Positions 19,537-27,570 of a stretch of 64,000 nt of DNA are shown piece by piece. The stretch is from an uncultured Clostridia bacterium (GTDB lineage Bacteria; Bacillota; Clostridia; Oscillospirales; Ruminococcaceae). The position numbers and the translations under genes were made by a program. The notes below the pieces were generated by a model that did no database searches, was not told the origin of the DNA, and saw only the letters and a list, made by a program, of their open reading frames with translations. The stretch spans positions 1 to 64,000 of the forward strand of contig CANRJA010000001.1 of the NCBI GenBank assembly GCA_947630825.1, given 5' to 3'. Positions within the stretch are counted from its first letter, which is position 1; each line of letters begins with the position of its first letter.

Positions 19537-19585
19537 TAAAAATTCGCAATACTTCTCGATTACCTCGAAGCATTACGAATTTTTA
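19537..19585 (-). terminator. Long hairpin abutting the left attachment site
   Basis: Arms of about 20 bases (TAAAAATTCGCAATACTTC.. and ..GAAGCATTACGAATTTTTA) pair with two G-T-type exceptions. On the minus strand it follows a tRNA-like CCA at once and ends in TTTTTATTA, as expected for a tRNA terminator. Confidence 0.6.
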
Positions 19586-19608
19586 TGGTCGAGGTGACGG
19601 GACTTGAA
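19586..19608 (-). other. attL: 23-bp copy of the tRNA-Pro 3' end
   Basis: All 23 bases are identical to 36176-36198, which form the CCA, acceptor arm and T-arm part of tRNA-Pro(CGG). Flanks on both sides differ. This is the signature of tyrosine-recombinase integration into a tRNA 3' end. Confidence 0.88.
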
Positions 19609-19715
19609 AGCGAACAAAAGTAAAAATTAGCCCGAGAAACCGTTGTTTACGGTATCTTCTCCGTACTAAAAGTGGTGTCAAATATGCAGCTGTTGGAGTT
19701 GATAGTGACGTTGTT

Positions 19716-19878
19716 GTGTCACAGGAAAAGTATAAACATTTCATTTTTAAATAATGATTATACTTTTTAACGATTAGCCTTAGCCATTCATATGAAAAAT
19801 TATCCCTAGGATGAAGTTTTCACCTTAGGGATTTTTCTAACCTGTTTTGGTATCGCTATCATTAAAGATTTCCTTGTC
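19716..19878 (-). pseudogene. Remnant of a second integrase 3' end and its terminator
   Basis: The minus-strand reading at 19837-19878, DKEIFNDSDTKTG then TAG, parallels the C-terminus of the intact integrase (DNKIFNLENSNIG). The downstream hairpin (CCCTAGG / CCTTAGGG) and about 120 bases beyond it match 22146-22262 in the same order. Only the last 13 codons are left. Confidence 0.65.
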
Positions 19879-20205
19879 TCAGGAGCAATTTACTGAAAAT
19901 AAGCTGAGTTGAGTGCAGTAAAAGTAAATATATAAAAACTGACTTAATTACTCATGATGGCTTGAAAGATGGCATTTGGTGGGTGCGCTCTTTCCCATAT
20001 TCTTTTGACCAAATGGGTGTGTAGCAGCGGTGTGTGGAAGTCATTATTCAAATCCGAATGTCATATCAAACACAAATCCCAGAAAATAGGGCAAATGCGG
20101 AAATTTTTTGTATCAGTATACTAACATGATACTTATGTAGCATATAGGACACAAGCACTTAAAATTATATTCTTAATCATAATTATCAATATTTTGTACA
20201 AATGC
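19879..20205. other. Gap with no recognised feature
   Basis: About 330 bases between the integrase remnant and the promoter at 20206. No sizeable ORF with a ribosome site, no tRNA and no convincing hairpin was seen; probably decayed element DNA. Confidence 0.5.
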
Positions 20206-20234
20206 TTGACAACTGATACCATATATGCTATACT
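20206..20234 (+). promoter_or_regulatory. Sigma-A promoter of the CIRCE operon
   Basis: TTGACA (20206-20211), 17 nt, TATACT (20229-20234): near consensus. Transcription should start around 20241, just before the CIRCE element. Confidence 0.88.
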
Positions 20235-20245
20235 TCAAGTTAAGA

Positions 20246-20272
20246 TTAGCACTCGGTTAAGACGAGCGCTAA
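20246..20272. promoter_or_regulatory. CIRCE element (HrcA operator)
   Basis: TTAGCACTC-N9-GAGCGCTAA: 17 of 18 bases match the CIRCE consensus (TTAGCACTC-N9-GAGTGCTAA) with the correct 9-base spacer. It sits between the transcription start and the ribosome site, the normal place for HrcA control of groESL and dnaK operons. This implies heat or protein-stress induction of the two genes that follow. Confidence 0.9.
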
Positions 20273-20292
20273 AACATAAAGGAGAGCATAAA

Positions 20293-20943
20293 ATGTATCA
20301 AAGTCTTAAAACCGAAATTAAGGATATTATTGAGATTGTAAAGCAATGTCCTGAGTCGTTACAAGAAAAGTGTTTCGAACTACTTTTGGAGAATTATTTA
20401 TCGGATAACGGTCAGAATGACATTTTAGAAACTAAAGCAGTTACTCCTGTGGCTGACGCAAAGATATCTGTTGTGGATGTACAAAATGAAAATGATAGTG
20501 AAGAAAATAGAGATTTTAATACAGAAATCTCTATGAAAGAATTTCATGTTAAGGTCCAGCGCTTTTTAACCTCTAATAACATATCCAATGAACAAATCAA
20601 CTATCTATACTATAAAGAGGACGAAAAGTTAAAGCCGCTGTATGATTCGCTGAATAGCACAAATATGTCAGAGTGTCAAATACGCATTGCTTTACTTACA
20701 GCTTTTGAAAATGCGTTTTCTGATAGCAACGGTGAAATGTCATTCAATTGTGAAGACGTAAGGGCACGGTGCAATGCAATGAAATGCTATAATTCCGCCA
20801 ATTTTACTTCATATTTTAAAAACAATAATTCCTTATGGGAAAATTGGCCTGAAAAATATGACAAGAATTTAAGCATCGTATTATCTGTTGAAGGAAAAAA
20901 AGAGTTGGCAAAGGTTTTGCTCGATTTGGCCAAGGGTGAGTAA
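20293..20943 (+). CDS. Unknown protein, first gene of the CIRCE-controlled pair
   Basis: 216 residues from the ATG at 20293, chosen for AAAGGAG 8 nt upstream and because earlier in-frame starts fall in or before the operator. The N-terminal 40 residues look helical (IKDIIEIVKQCPESLQEKCFE); an acidic linker follows (about 50-80). The C-terminal part, about 130 residues, with CEDVRARCNAMKCYNSANFTSYF may be a small helical DNA- or protein-binding domain. No signal peptide or membrane segment. Stop and next start are 2 nt apart, so translation is probably coupled. No family recognised. Confidence 0.7.
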   Translation: MYQSLKTEIKDIIEIVKQCPESLQEKCFELLLENYLSDNGQNDILETKAVTPVADAKISVVDVQNENDSEENRDFNTEISMKEFHVKVQRFLTSNNISNEQINYLYYKEDEKLKPLYDSLNSTNMSECQIRIALLTAFENAFSDSNGEMSFNCEDVRARCNAMKCYNSANFTSYFKNNNSLWENWPEKYDKNLSIVLSVEGKKELAKVLLDLAKGE

Positions 20944-20945
20944 AA

Positions 20946-21794
20946 ATGACCATACAAGAGCTGACGCAAAATGCAAAATCACTTTGGAATGACATAAAAG
21001 CTGCAAAAGCATTATTAAAAAAGGCTGACTCTATAAATGTCAACAGCAAAGAAGAACGTCAAGCATATGCGGAGTTGGCCAGCAAATGGTTTGAGCTGTT
21101 ATCAAAAAATTTGATATCTTGTGGCATTTCTAAAGAAATAGTTGATAAATACAATCAGGCTTTTAGAGAAATTTTGAAGCTGTCTGATAAAGCTAGTCGG
21201 AGAGCTTCTTATATAAAACAAATCGATTGTGTTTCTATTGATTTTAACGATAATGTGGTTATCTTTTTGCAGACAGATGCAATGTCTCCTGAAGAAAATC
21301 ATTATGAGTTTAATGATGACGTCCAAGCGCTTTTAGAAAAAATATCAGATACTGATGAAAATGAGTATTTGAAAGAGGCGTTAGGATGCTGGGAAAGTGG
21401 TTACTTGAAAGCGGCAACCGTGCTGTTATGGTGCGCTGGTATTGATCGTATACATAAAGTGATTGAGAATAAAGGGTTTGATATTTTTAATGCTACATCA
21501 ACGCAGATGAAACTACAAACTACTGGTAGATTTAAGCGATTTGCCAAGGAATACAATATCCATTCATTGAGCGAATTGCGAATGGTATTTGATAGTGATG
21601 TATTATGGGTTATTGAGGGTATGCAGCTGATTGATTCTAATGAAAGAACTCGACTTGTAGGCTGCTATGATATGCGATGCCATTCAGGCCATCCAGGTGA
21701 TGCTCCGATTACCAAGTATAACGTTATATCTTGTTTCTCTGATATTGTAGAAATTGTTCTTACTAATCCGAAGTTTTCTATAACAGACAGTTAA
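20946..21794 (+). CDS. Unknown protein with HEPN-like motif, second gene of the CIRCE pair
   Basis: 282 residues, all-alpha in appearance, no membrane segment. The C-terminal half contains EALGCWESGYLKAATVLLWC and then DMRCHSGHPGDAP; Arg244-x4-His249 fits the Rx4-6H motif of HEPN domains, many of which are RNases in toxin and defence systems. The HEPN call rests on this motif and the helical context only. Co-transcribed with the 216-residue protein under HrcA control inside a mobile element, which suggests a stress-responsive defence or abortive-infection role. Confidence 0.65.
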   Translation: MTIQELTQNAKSLWNDIKAAKALLKKADSINVNSKEERQAYAELASKWFELLSKNLISCGISKEIVDKYNQAFREILKLSDKASRRASYIKQIDCVSIDFNDNVVIFLQTDAMSPEENHYEFNDDVQALLEKISDTDENEYLKEALGCWESGYLKAATVLLWCAGIDRIHKVIENKGFDIFNATSTQMKLQTTGRFKRFAKEYNIHSLSELRMVFDSDVLWVIEGMQLIDSNERTRLVGCYDMRCHSGHPGDAPITKYNVISCFSDIVEIVLTNPKFSITDS

Positions 21795-21891
21795 TAATCT
21801 GTCCTGCTATACAAAAGCTCATTTATTTAAAATATTTCTGCATTGACTACTTCTATCACTTGATCTCTGATATTATTCAAAAATATCACCT

Positions 21892-22152
21892 TTATAGATT
21901 CCTTACCTTTATCAGACTCATATTAAAACTTACTTTTTCGCACCAACGTAATAGTGCTTCGTCATTATCATCTACGCCGACTATATTTCTATTTAATAAC
22001 ATTGATTCAAAAAGAGTTTCACCTACGAATTGATCAAGTACCATATCTCCCTCTTGAGAATAACAAAGCATAGTATTCCTTGGAAAATATGGTGACCAGT
22101 TTCTACGCCATTTGGCATCATTACTTAATCCGTTAACAGAGTTTTGTGTCAT
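21892..22152 (-). pseudogene. C-terminal fragment of a DNA methyltransferase
   Basis: 86 residues like the end of an N6/N4 DNA methylase: WSPYFPRNTMLCYSQEGDMVLDQFVGE, then LLNRNIVGVDDNDEAL. The SAM-binding loop, normally D-x-F-x-G-S-G-T-T, is damaged (DQFVGETLFES), and the catalytic DPPY/NPPY part is missing. Not functional. Its 5' boundary coincides with the start of the integrase-downstream repeat at 22146, which looks like a recombination join. Confidence 0.65.
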
Positions 22153-22217
22153 TATAAAAGTATAAACATTTAATTTTTAAATAAAAATTCTACTTTTTAT
22201 TCGTTCTTACGAAAAAA

Positions 22218-22253
22218 ATTACCCCTAAGATGAATTTTCACCTTAGGGATTTT
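22218..22253 (-). terminator. Terminator of the integrase gene
   Basis: Arms CCCTAAG (22223-22229) and CTTAGGG (22242-22248); on the minus strand AATTTTTTTC follows. The same structure survives near 19805-19836. Confidence 0.7.
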
Positions 22254-22254
22254 T

Positions 22255-23439
22255 TTAGCCTATATTGCTATTCTCTAAATTGAATATCTTATTATCAAGA
22301 AGCGTAGTATTCTTTCTCTGTACATCCTTGTAGCTGTGAGTATATATCTGAATACTTGTGTATGAATCGGAATGTCCGAGTAAAGATTGTAAGTCCTTCG
22401 GGCTTGCTCCGTTCTTAGCTAAAAGACTTGCGAATGTGTGTCTTAATATATGTAAGTTTCGATATGGAATATCAGTGTCATTCAAAAACTTTTTGTATCT
22501 CCTGCCAATTACTTTTGGAAGCATAGCTAGTCCACTATCTTCTTGATATAATACATGACCTGAATCAATCCAATCAGGATTTTCAGCTTTGCGTTTCTCA
22601 TAATTTGCTCTTGACTTTTTCAAAATCTCAACAGTTTCTTTGCCTAATGGAATAGAGCGTATACCTGCACTTGTTTTAGGTGATTTCTCATATATTATCC
22701 TGTCTACTTTAATTACATTCTCTGTTATATGTATCTCAGGATATAGATCATCAAGTGAGATGTTTTCATATTTTAAGCCTGCCATTTCTCCTCGTCTTAA
22801 ACCGCATAATGCACCTAAGATAAGTATAAGTAATACCATTTCATTTTCCGTTTCTTTTGCCTTGTGTATAAGTGTTCGTATTTCATTTTCTGTGAATACC
22901 TCAATAGGTTTGATTTGTTTTGGTGGCAATCTTAAATGTGAAAATGGGTTGTATCCTCTCCTGATATATGACAACTCGTCTGCAAGCTGAAAAAGTATTG
23001 ACATCATATTAACATAGCTTCTTACCGTCTTTGGAGCCAGTCCACAGTCAACAAGGAAATTTACATACTTCTGTGCAGAATCAACGGTTATTTTGTGAAG
23101 ATATGTATCTCCCCAATAATCAAGAACACCTTTCTTATCCTTATGATTATATATGATTGATTTATAGCCTTTCAATGTGCTTGGAGATATAAACTTAGTA
23201 TATGTTTCAAGATAAATCGTAATCATATCTGATACGGTTTTTGTGTTCTCTACAAGCTGTAGTTCGCCTAGAAGATACTCCTGCTCTACTTTCAATTTGT
23301 ACGACTTTATCAAAGAAAACGGTGTACCAACAGGGAAGGTTTTCGACCGACGTTTTCTTGTTCCGTCGGTCGTATTAATATCCCATGTCAGCTTGTATTG
23401 CTTTGTAGCACCTGTGCCTATTGTTGTTAGTGAAGCCAT
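22255..23439 (-). CDS. int: Tyrosine recombinase (phage-type integrase)
   Basis: 394 residues: an N-terminal arm-binding domain, a core-binding SAM-like domain (about 65-165) and a catalytic domain. Catalytic residues are Arg215 (LCGLRRGE), Lys255, His330 and Arg333 (HILRHTF), His356 (LLGHSD) and nucleophile Tyr366 (IQIYTH). All are present, so it is probably active. It should recombine the 23-bp tRNA-Pro sites at 19586 and 36176. It starts 13 nt after the excisionase-like gene. Confidence 0.95.
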   Translation of the reverse strand: MASLTTIGTGATKQYKLTWDINTTDGTRKRRSKTFPVGTPFSLIKSYKLKVEQEYLLGELQLVENTKTVSDMITIYLETYTKFISPSTLKGYKSIIYNHKDKKGVLDYWGDTYLHKITVDSAQKYVNFLVDCGLAPKTVRSYVNMMSILFQLADELSYIRRGYNPFSHLRLPPKQIKPIEVFTENEIRTLIHKAKETENEMVLLILILGALCGLRRGEMAGLKYENISLDDLYPEIHITENVIKVDRIIYEKSPKTSAGIRSIPLGKETVEILKKSRANYEKRKAENPDWIDSGHVLYQEDSGLAMLPKVIGRRYKKFLNDTDIPYRNLHILRHTFASLLAKNGASPKDLQSLLGHSDSYTSIQIYTHSYKDVQRKNTTLLDNKIFNLENSNIG

Positions 23440-23452
23440 ATTTAAGTCCCCC

Positions 23453-23644
23453 TTATTTCATCTCATAAATAATACTATCTTCGTTTGCCGAATTCATAAA
23501 CTTTTCAAGTTCTTTAGGATTCACTCGATGAGTTCTTCCTATACGAATAGAATTGATAAAGCCATTATTAATTAATTTAAGTACCGTTCTGTAATTAAGA
23601 TTTAGTATAGTACTACATTCTTTAATTGTTAGCAATCTTTCCAT
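23453..23644 (-). CDS. xis: Excisionase-type helix-turn-helix protein
   Basis: 63 residues of the MerR-like HTH_17 family: LLTIKECSTILNLNYRTVLKLINNG then IRIGRTHRVNPKELEKFM. Proteins of this form direct excision or regulate integrases. It sits directly upstream of int and 2 nt after the ATPase gene, so all three are likely one transcript. Confidence 0.85.
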   Translation of the reverse strand: MERLLTIKECSTILNLNYRTVLKLINNGFINSIRIGRTHRVNPKELEKFMNSANEDSIIYEMK

Positions 23645-23646
23645 AA

Positions 23647-25131
23647 CTATTTTTCCTCCAGTGAAATCTTTATTTCTCTATATTTGCCTACATTTACAGG
23701 TTCATATATAGCTATACCTACAGATTTTAGAGTAACCCTGTAATCCTTCATTTTCTGCCACACTTGTGTATTGCAGCTTGGAAACGCTTTATTTCTAAAA
23801 TCATATCCATTATTCATAGCATAATTAACAATTTTATCAAAAAAAATAGTTGATGATCCTCTAAAGCTTCCATGCTCATTTATATAATTTACAACACATG
23901 ATATATATGGATTTTCGTCTATAGTGATATTATTTGAGCCTGATAAATTATCACAATAATCATGCACAAACATATCTCCATATCCTGTTTTAATACTTTC
24001 TGCTATACAGTAACCCCATTCAGTCCATGCAAGCATACGAGGTTTTTTAGGCAGAGAATAACTGCTACTGTTATGCAACTTCATAGCCTTGCTTAGAATA
24101 TTAAAAATAGCACCCAGTATTAGTGGCAAGCATTTATTCAATTTTCCTGCATAGGCTTCTTCACTTAAAGCGCGATTTTCTGACATTCTTTTAAATTTCA
24201 AAAGCAATGAACGATCTAATAAATCATTTCTTGTACCGATTACATCAGTACCGTTCATAGCTAAACACCTTTGCAACGATAAAACTATCTCATCATTTGT
24301 AGTATAAAGTCGACGTATACTTATATTTCCTCCAGTTACGACCTGGCAAAACATATTCATCACATCATCACTAAGCTTACCCGTTACATTATCAAATGCT
24401 GTGTAATAATTCTTAGTAAGTGCAACCTGTAAATCCCGTATATTAGATTTATTAAGATATAGCAGATCCCTTTTGGTTGGATCAATAATGGACGTAATAG
24501 TTTTCAAAGCCGTAGATTTACCTGCTCCATAGTCACCATAGGCAACAAGTAATGGGTGCTGTATATCCTTAACAAACAATGTACAAAGGTACACTGTCAG
24601 TAAAAGATACTGCTGTTCATCTATCACAAATAGCTCTTTCAAAAGCGGCATAAGTACTTCAGGCTGTGCTGTTAAATCAGGTTCAACCTGAGGCTTCATA
24701 TTTTGTGTATGTATAAACAGTGCTTTGCAATCGCTATTGTCTACTATCTTCACAAAATCCTCTGTGATTACAACTATCTTGTTATCATTATCGAGATTAT
24801 ATATTAATCTATCCTTTTCTTGAATAACACGTGTTCCTACAGTTTGTTCATCCTTTGATTGACAAGCTAATGCAATTATGCCATCAATATTTCGTCTTGC
24901 CTCCATTGGCTCGATGAATTCACCATGGATTTCATAATACAGATTAGAAATCTCATTATGAAATTCAACACTAGAAAGATCAAAGACCTTAGATTCTGTG
25001 TCTTTCTTGAAAATACAATAAGGCATACCCTCTGAATTTTTAACACAAGTAACTCTTTTCATAAGAATTTGTGTAAATGACTGACTTCTCAATGAAGCCA
25101 GCCCATTATTCTGAGCCATTCCCTTGCGCAT
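23647..25131 (-). CDS. D5-like replication ATPase/helicase of the element
   Basis: About 494 residues from the ATG at 25131, which lies 8 nt after AAAGGGGG. The P-loop is GDYGAGKST (about residues 199-207), followed by an acidic Walker B-like TAFDNVT and the region MNGTDVIGTRNDLLDRSLLLKF, the order seen in phage and plasmid SF3/D5-type helicases. The N-terminal 180 residues lack a clear primase motif. It overlaps the preceding gene by 26 nt. Probably drives element replication after excision. Confidence 0.75.
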   Translation of the reverse strand: MRKGMAQNNGLASLRSQSFTQILMKRVTCVKNSEGMPYCIFKKDTESKVFDLSSVEFHNEISNLYYEIHGEFIEPMEARRNIDGIIALACQSKDEQTVGTRVIQEKDRLIYNLDNDNKIVVITEDFVKIVDNSDCKALFIHTQNMKPQVEPDLTAQPEVLMPLLKELFVIDEQQYLLLTVYLCTLFVKDIQHPLLVAYGDYGAGKSTALKTITSIIDPTKRDLLYLNKSNIRDLQVALTKNYYTAFDNVTGKLSDDVMNMFCQVVTGGNISIRRLYTTNDEIVLSLQRCLAMNGTDVIGTRNDLLDRSLLLKFKRMSENRALSEEAYAGKLNKCLPLILGAIFNILSKAMKLHNSSSYSLPKKPRMLAWTEWGYCIAESIKTGYGDMFVHDYCDNLSGSNNITIDENPYISCVVNYINEHGSFRGSSTIFFDKIVNYAMNNGYDFRNKAFPSCNTQVWQKMKDYRVTLKSVGIAIYEPVNVGKYREIKISLEEK

Positions 25132-25646
25132 TTTCATAGCCCCCTTTCTGATAGCCGCCAGATTGCAATATAATGTTGTACTCATCATCTGACATGAAAT
25201 CTAGCTGTGTAATTTTTGTGAATACTTTACCAGAATCATAGGTTTTGGTTGAGACTTCAAACTTTACAATTACACCCTCAAAAGAATAAGTGTATATGTC
25301 AGCTTGGTCGCCACTTAAACAGCGTGCACATGCCATCCGCCAAGGGCTAAACATACCCCTTGATCTCAATTTACTACAAAAAATCTTACCTTTATCTGTG
25401 ATGATTTTTAATATTACAGCCTCGTCGAAAGTACCAGCGTTTTTGTAGTACATTTCGGCGATTATGCCATAATGTGCGCCAGTAGGTACATTCCATGTTT
25501 TTTCAAAGTTATCAGCGAAATTTCCACTTCTAATCTCATTAAACCAAGCATCCGCTCTTCTGAGTTTGTCAAAATTACTCCTGATGATTGATTTGTGCTA
25601 TAGCATTATCTTCTTCCAATGATCTTTGTTTTCTTACTACTGACAT
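25106..25646 (-). pseudogene. Frameshifted element gene upstream of the D5-like ATPase
   Basis: The reading starts at the ATG at 25646 after a very strong AGGAGGAG site (MSVVRKQRSLEEDNAIAQINH..) but stops at TAA 25575 after 23 codons. In the next frame an ORF runs from just before this stop (NFDKLRRADAWFNEIRSGNF..) to 25106 and has no start codon of its own until 25453. Total length is 541 nt, 3n+1. Either one extra base broke the gene or the product needs a +1 frameshift. Intact product about 179 residues; family not recognised. Confidence 0.7.
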
Positions 25647-25812
25647 GATATGTCTCCTCCTAGTATTAGATTAAGTGATATAATTCCTTCGTTGTTTGTT
25701 AGAATAACAAGCTCGAAAAATCAGATATTTCTTATAAATTTAGACACAATTCTTAGTATTAATGTGTCTCTGAATCTATTCTATCAGAGGAATTTTTGAT
25801 ATGCAATTTCTC

Positions 25813-25844
25813 GAGTTCCAAATAAATTATTTTTTTTGGAACTC
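25813..25844. other. Inverted repeat in the gap upstream of the rep module
   Basis: Arms GAGTTCCAAA (25813-25822) and TTTGGAACTC (25835-25844), 10 bp perfect. Could be an operator or a hairpin; lies in the 230-base non-coding gap 25647-25877. Confidence 0.5.
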
Positions 25845-25859
25845 AAATGCTTGACAAAA

Positions 25860-25892
25860 AAGAAAGCCTGATATATATCAAGCTTTCTTCTT
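25860..25892 (-). terminator. Hairpin at the end of the 25878 gene
   Basis: GAAAGC-cTGATATATATCAa-GCTTTC, with A/T-rich tails on both sides. It overlaps the last codons of the gene. Confidence 0.5.
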
Positions 25893-26195
25893 ATTTGTTT
25901 TTGATGATTTGTTCTTATCATTTTTTGAATTGATTTTTTTCAAATAGGGGTTGAATATAATTTTTTCTTTATCATTTTTACCTTTATTTATTCTGTTACA
26001 TAATTCTTTATCCTCATACAAAGCATCTAATACTATCCACCTAGCATATGTTTTTTTAAATTTTATAAATCCATCATCATCTTCTTTAAACTTCTTTGCA
26101 TTAGTATAATCCATAAAGTTATCAAAAAACGGTATAAATAAATTAACAAGATTAAAATATTCTTCATTAATAAGTTTGACTATCTTTTGCTCCAC
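25878..26195 (-). CDS. Unknown small basic protein of the element
   Basis: 105 residues, N-terminal helices rich in aromatic residues (YFNLVNLFIPFFDNFMDY) and a Lys/Asn-rich C-terminal tail. No family recognised. It overlaps the upstream 328-residue gene by 16 nt, indicating translational coupling. Confidence 0.6.
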   Translation of the reverse strand: MEQKIVKLINEEYFNLVNLFIPFFDNFMDYTNAKKFKEDDDGFIKFKKTYARWIVLDALYEDKELCNRINKGKNDKEKIIFNPYLKKINSKNDKNKSSKTNKKKA

Positions 26196-27166
26196 TTTTG
26201 GTATGCAATCTTTCTGTATTCTACATTTTCCTCGCCCATCAAAATCTCTTCGTCAGAACACAAATTTAATACATAGCTCATATCAACTATTGCCTGTAGA
26301 CGTTCCCATGTCGAAAAATAATTTTTATCAACTTCATCATAAAACATATTTAAAGCACGACCATGAGTTAAACCTTCTATGATAATTTTAAATTCTTTTT
26401 CACAAAAACATTCTGGATATTGCTCGTATTTGGGAAAATCATCACGTGACATTACCTCCTTGGTAAAATTGTTCCACAATTCAGTAAATTCACCATCATA
26501 ATTACATCCCTTAAATAATCCTTTATGTAAATCTTCATCATTAAATGGATTATCTAAAAACTTACGAAATTCCGTTATAGAAGAAAAGTTTAAATTTATT
26601 ATCTGTATAAGTCTGCTATCTTCATCCCTATTAAGATACAAAATCTCACAATACTTGTCATTCTCTTTATATCTCATACAATCAAATTTGGTGGTAATTG
26701 TTAAATTTTCATCTTGCCAATGTGCGGTAAATAAAATTTGCGATTTTTCTGCAATACAAGTATTATAGTAATCTTCTAATGACTCGACAAAATATTTTAT
26801 CATATTTGCCTCTTTGAGTTCACCAAGATTCATATATGCGGTTTCGGTTTTTAAATAATATAGCAAACTTGGTTTATCATTTTCTTTTTCCTCTCTGCAA
26901 ATTTGTCGGAAACAGTGATAAAATATGCCATAATACTTTTTAGGAACCTTTTTGTACCGTCGCCCAACTTTCAAATATTCTTTTTTAATTCCAAACATAT
27001 TACAAAAATTTTCTATTACTTTATAAACGTCTTTTTTTATATCACCATAAAACTCTATTGGAGATAATGCACAATGATTTGCTAGAGTACCTATTGGGAT
27101 ATAATCATAATTATCAACATAATCAGCAAAATCAAAAGGTTTCATCAATTGAACATCACTTGACAT
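26180..27166 (-). CDS. Unknown protein of the element (328 aa)
   Basis: Start at the ATG at 27166, better spaced from AAAGGCGG than the GTG at 27175. Soluble, mixed charged protein with many Tyr, Phe and Cys residues, and strongly AT-rich codons. The middle part alternates like a beta-rich domain (AHWQDENLTITTKFDCMRY). No motif of a known toxin, nuclease or ATPase was seen. It forms an overlapping pair with the 105-residue gene, located between the replication genes and the Mor-like regulator where satellites often carry cargo. Confidence 0.6.
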   Translation of the reverse strand: MSSDVQLMKPFDFADYVDNYDYIPIGTLANHCALSPIEFYGDIKKDVYKVIENFCNMFGIKKEYLKVGRRYKKVPKKYYGIFYHCFRQICREEKENDKPSLLYYLKTETAYMNLGELKEANMIKYFVESLEDYYNTCIAEKSQILFTAHWQDENLTITTKFDCMRYKENDKYCEILYLNRDEDSRLIQIINLNFSSITEFRKFLDNPFNDEDLHKGLFKGCNYDGEFTELWNNFTKEVMSRDDFPKYEQYPECFCEKEFKIIIEGLTHGRALNMFYDEVDKNYFSTWERLQAIVDMSYVLNLCSDEEILMGEENVEYRKIAYQKWSKR

Positions 27167-27245
27167 GCTAAACACCGCCTTTTACTTACATTATACCATT
27201 TTCTGTTTATTAATGCAATAATTTCAAGATAATTTGGTGTACTCC

Positions 27246-27272
27246 GTCGGTATTGTCGGCACTGTCGGCATT
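27246..27272 (+). repeat. Three 9-bp tandem repeats, GTCGGnAnT type
   Basis: GTCGGTATT, GTCGGCACT and GTCGGCATT in direct tandem in a non-coding stretch. Nearly the same triple occurs on the opposite strand at 28568-28594. Iteron-like, or a regulator binding array. Confidence 0.6.
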
Positions 27273-27329
27273 TTTAGCAAAAAAATTTAGGAGCCATTGT
27301 AAACGATATTGCTCCCAAATTAGATTATA

Positions 27330-27566
27330 TTATTTTAACTTATCATATATCCATCTTTCAGTATATGAATACTTCTGTGCTAACTTCTTTATGTTAGTAT
27401 CGTCATATTCTTCTTTAACTTTCATTTCTACATATTCTTTTGAATACAATCGTTTAGGTAGTGAAAGCTGTTGTCCGTTGTATGTATGGTATATTTTAAG
27501 TGTATTATCTAAACCGATTAATTCAATAAGTTCTTGATATATTATGTTGTATTTATCATCACTCAA
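27330..27566 (-). CDS. Mor/Martha-like transcriptional activator
   Basis: 78 residues resembling the Mor activator family of Mu-like phages: IIYQELIELIGLDNTLKIYHTYNGQQLSLPKRLYS, then a helix-turn-helix (DDTNIKKLAQKYSYTERWIYDKLK). Small proteins of this kind control lytic or excision genes in integrated elements. Few residues, so a tentative family call. Confidence 0.6.
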   Translation of the reverse strand: MSDDKYNIIYQELIELIGLDNTLKIYHTYNGQQLSLPKRLYSKEYVEMKVKEEYDDTNIKKLAQKYSYTERWIYDKLK

Positions 27567-27570
27567 ATTA

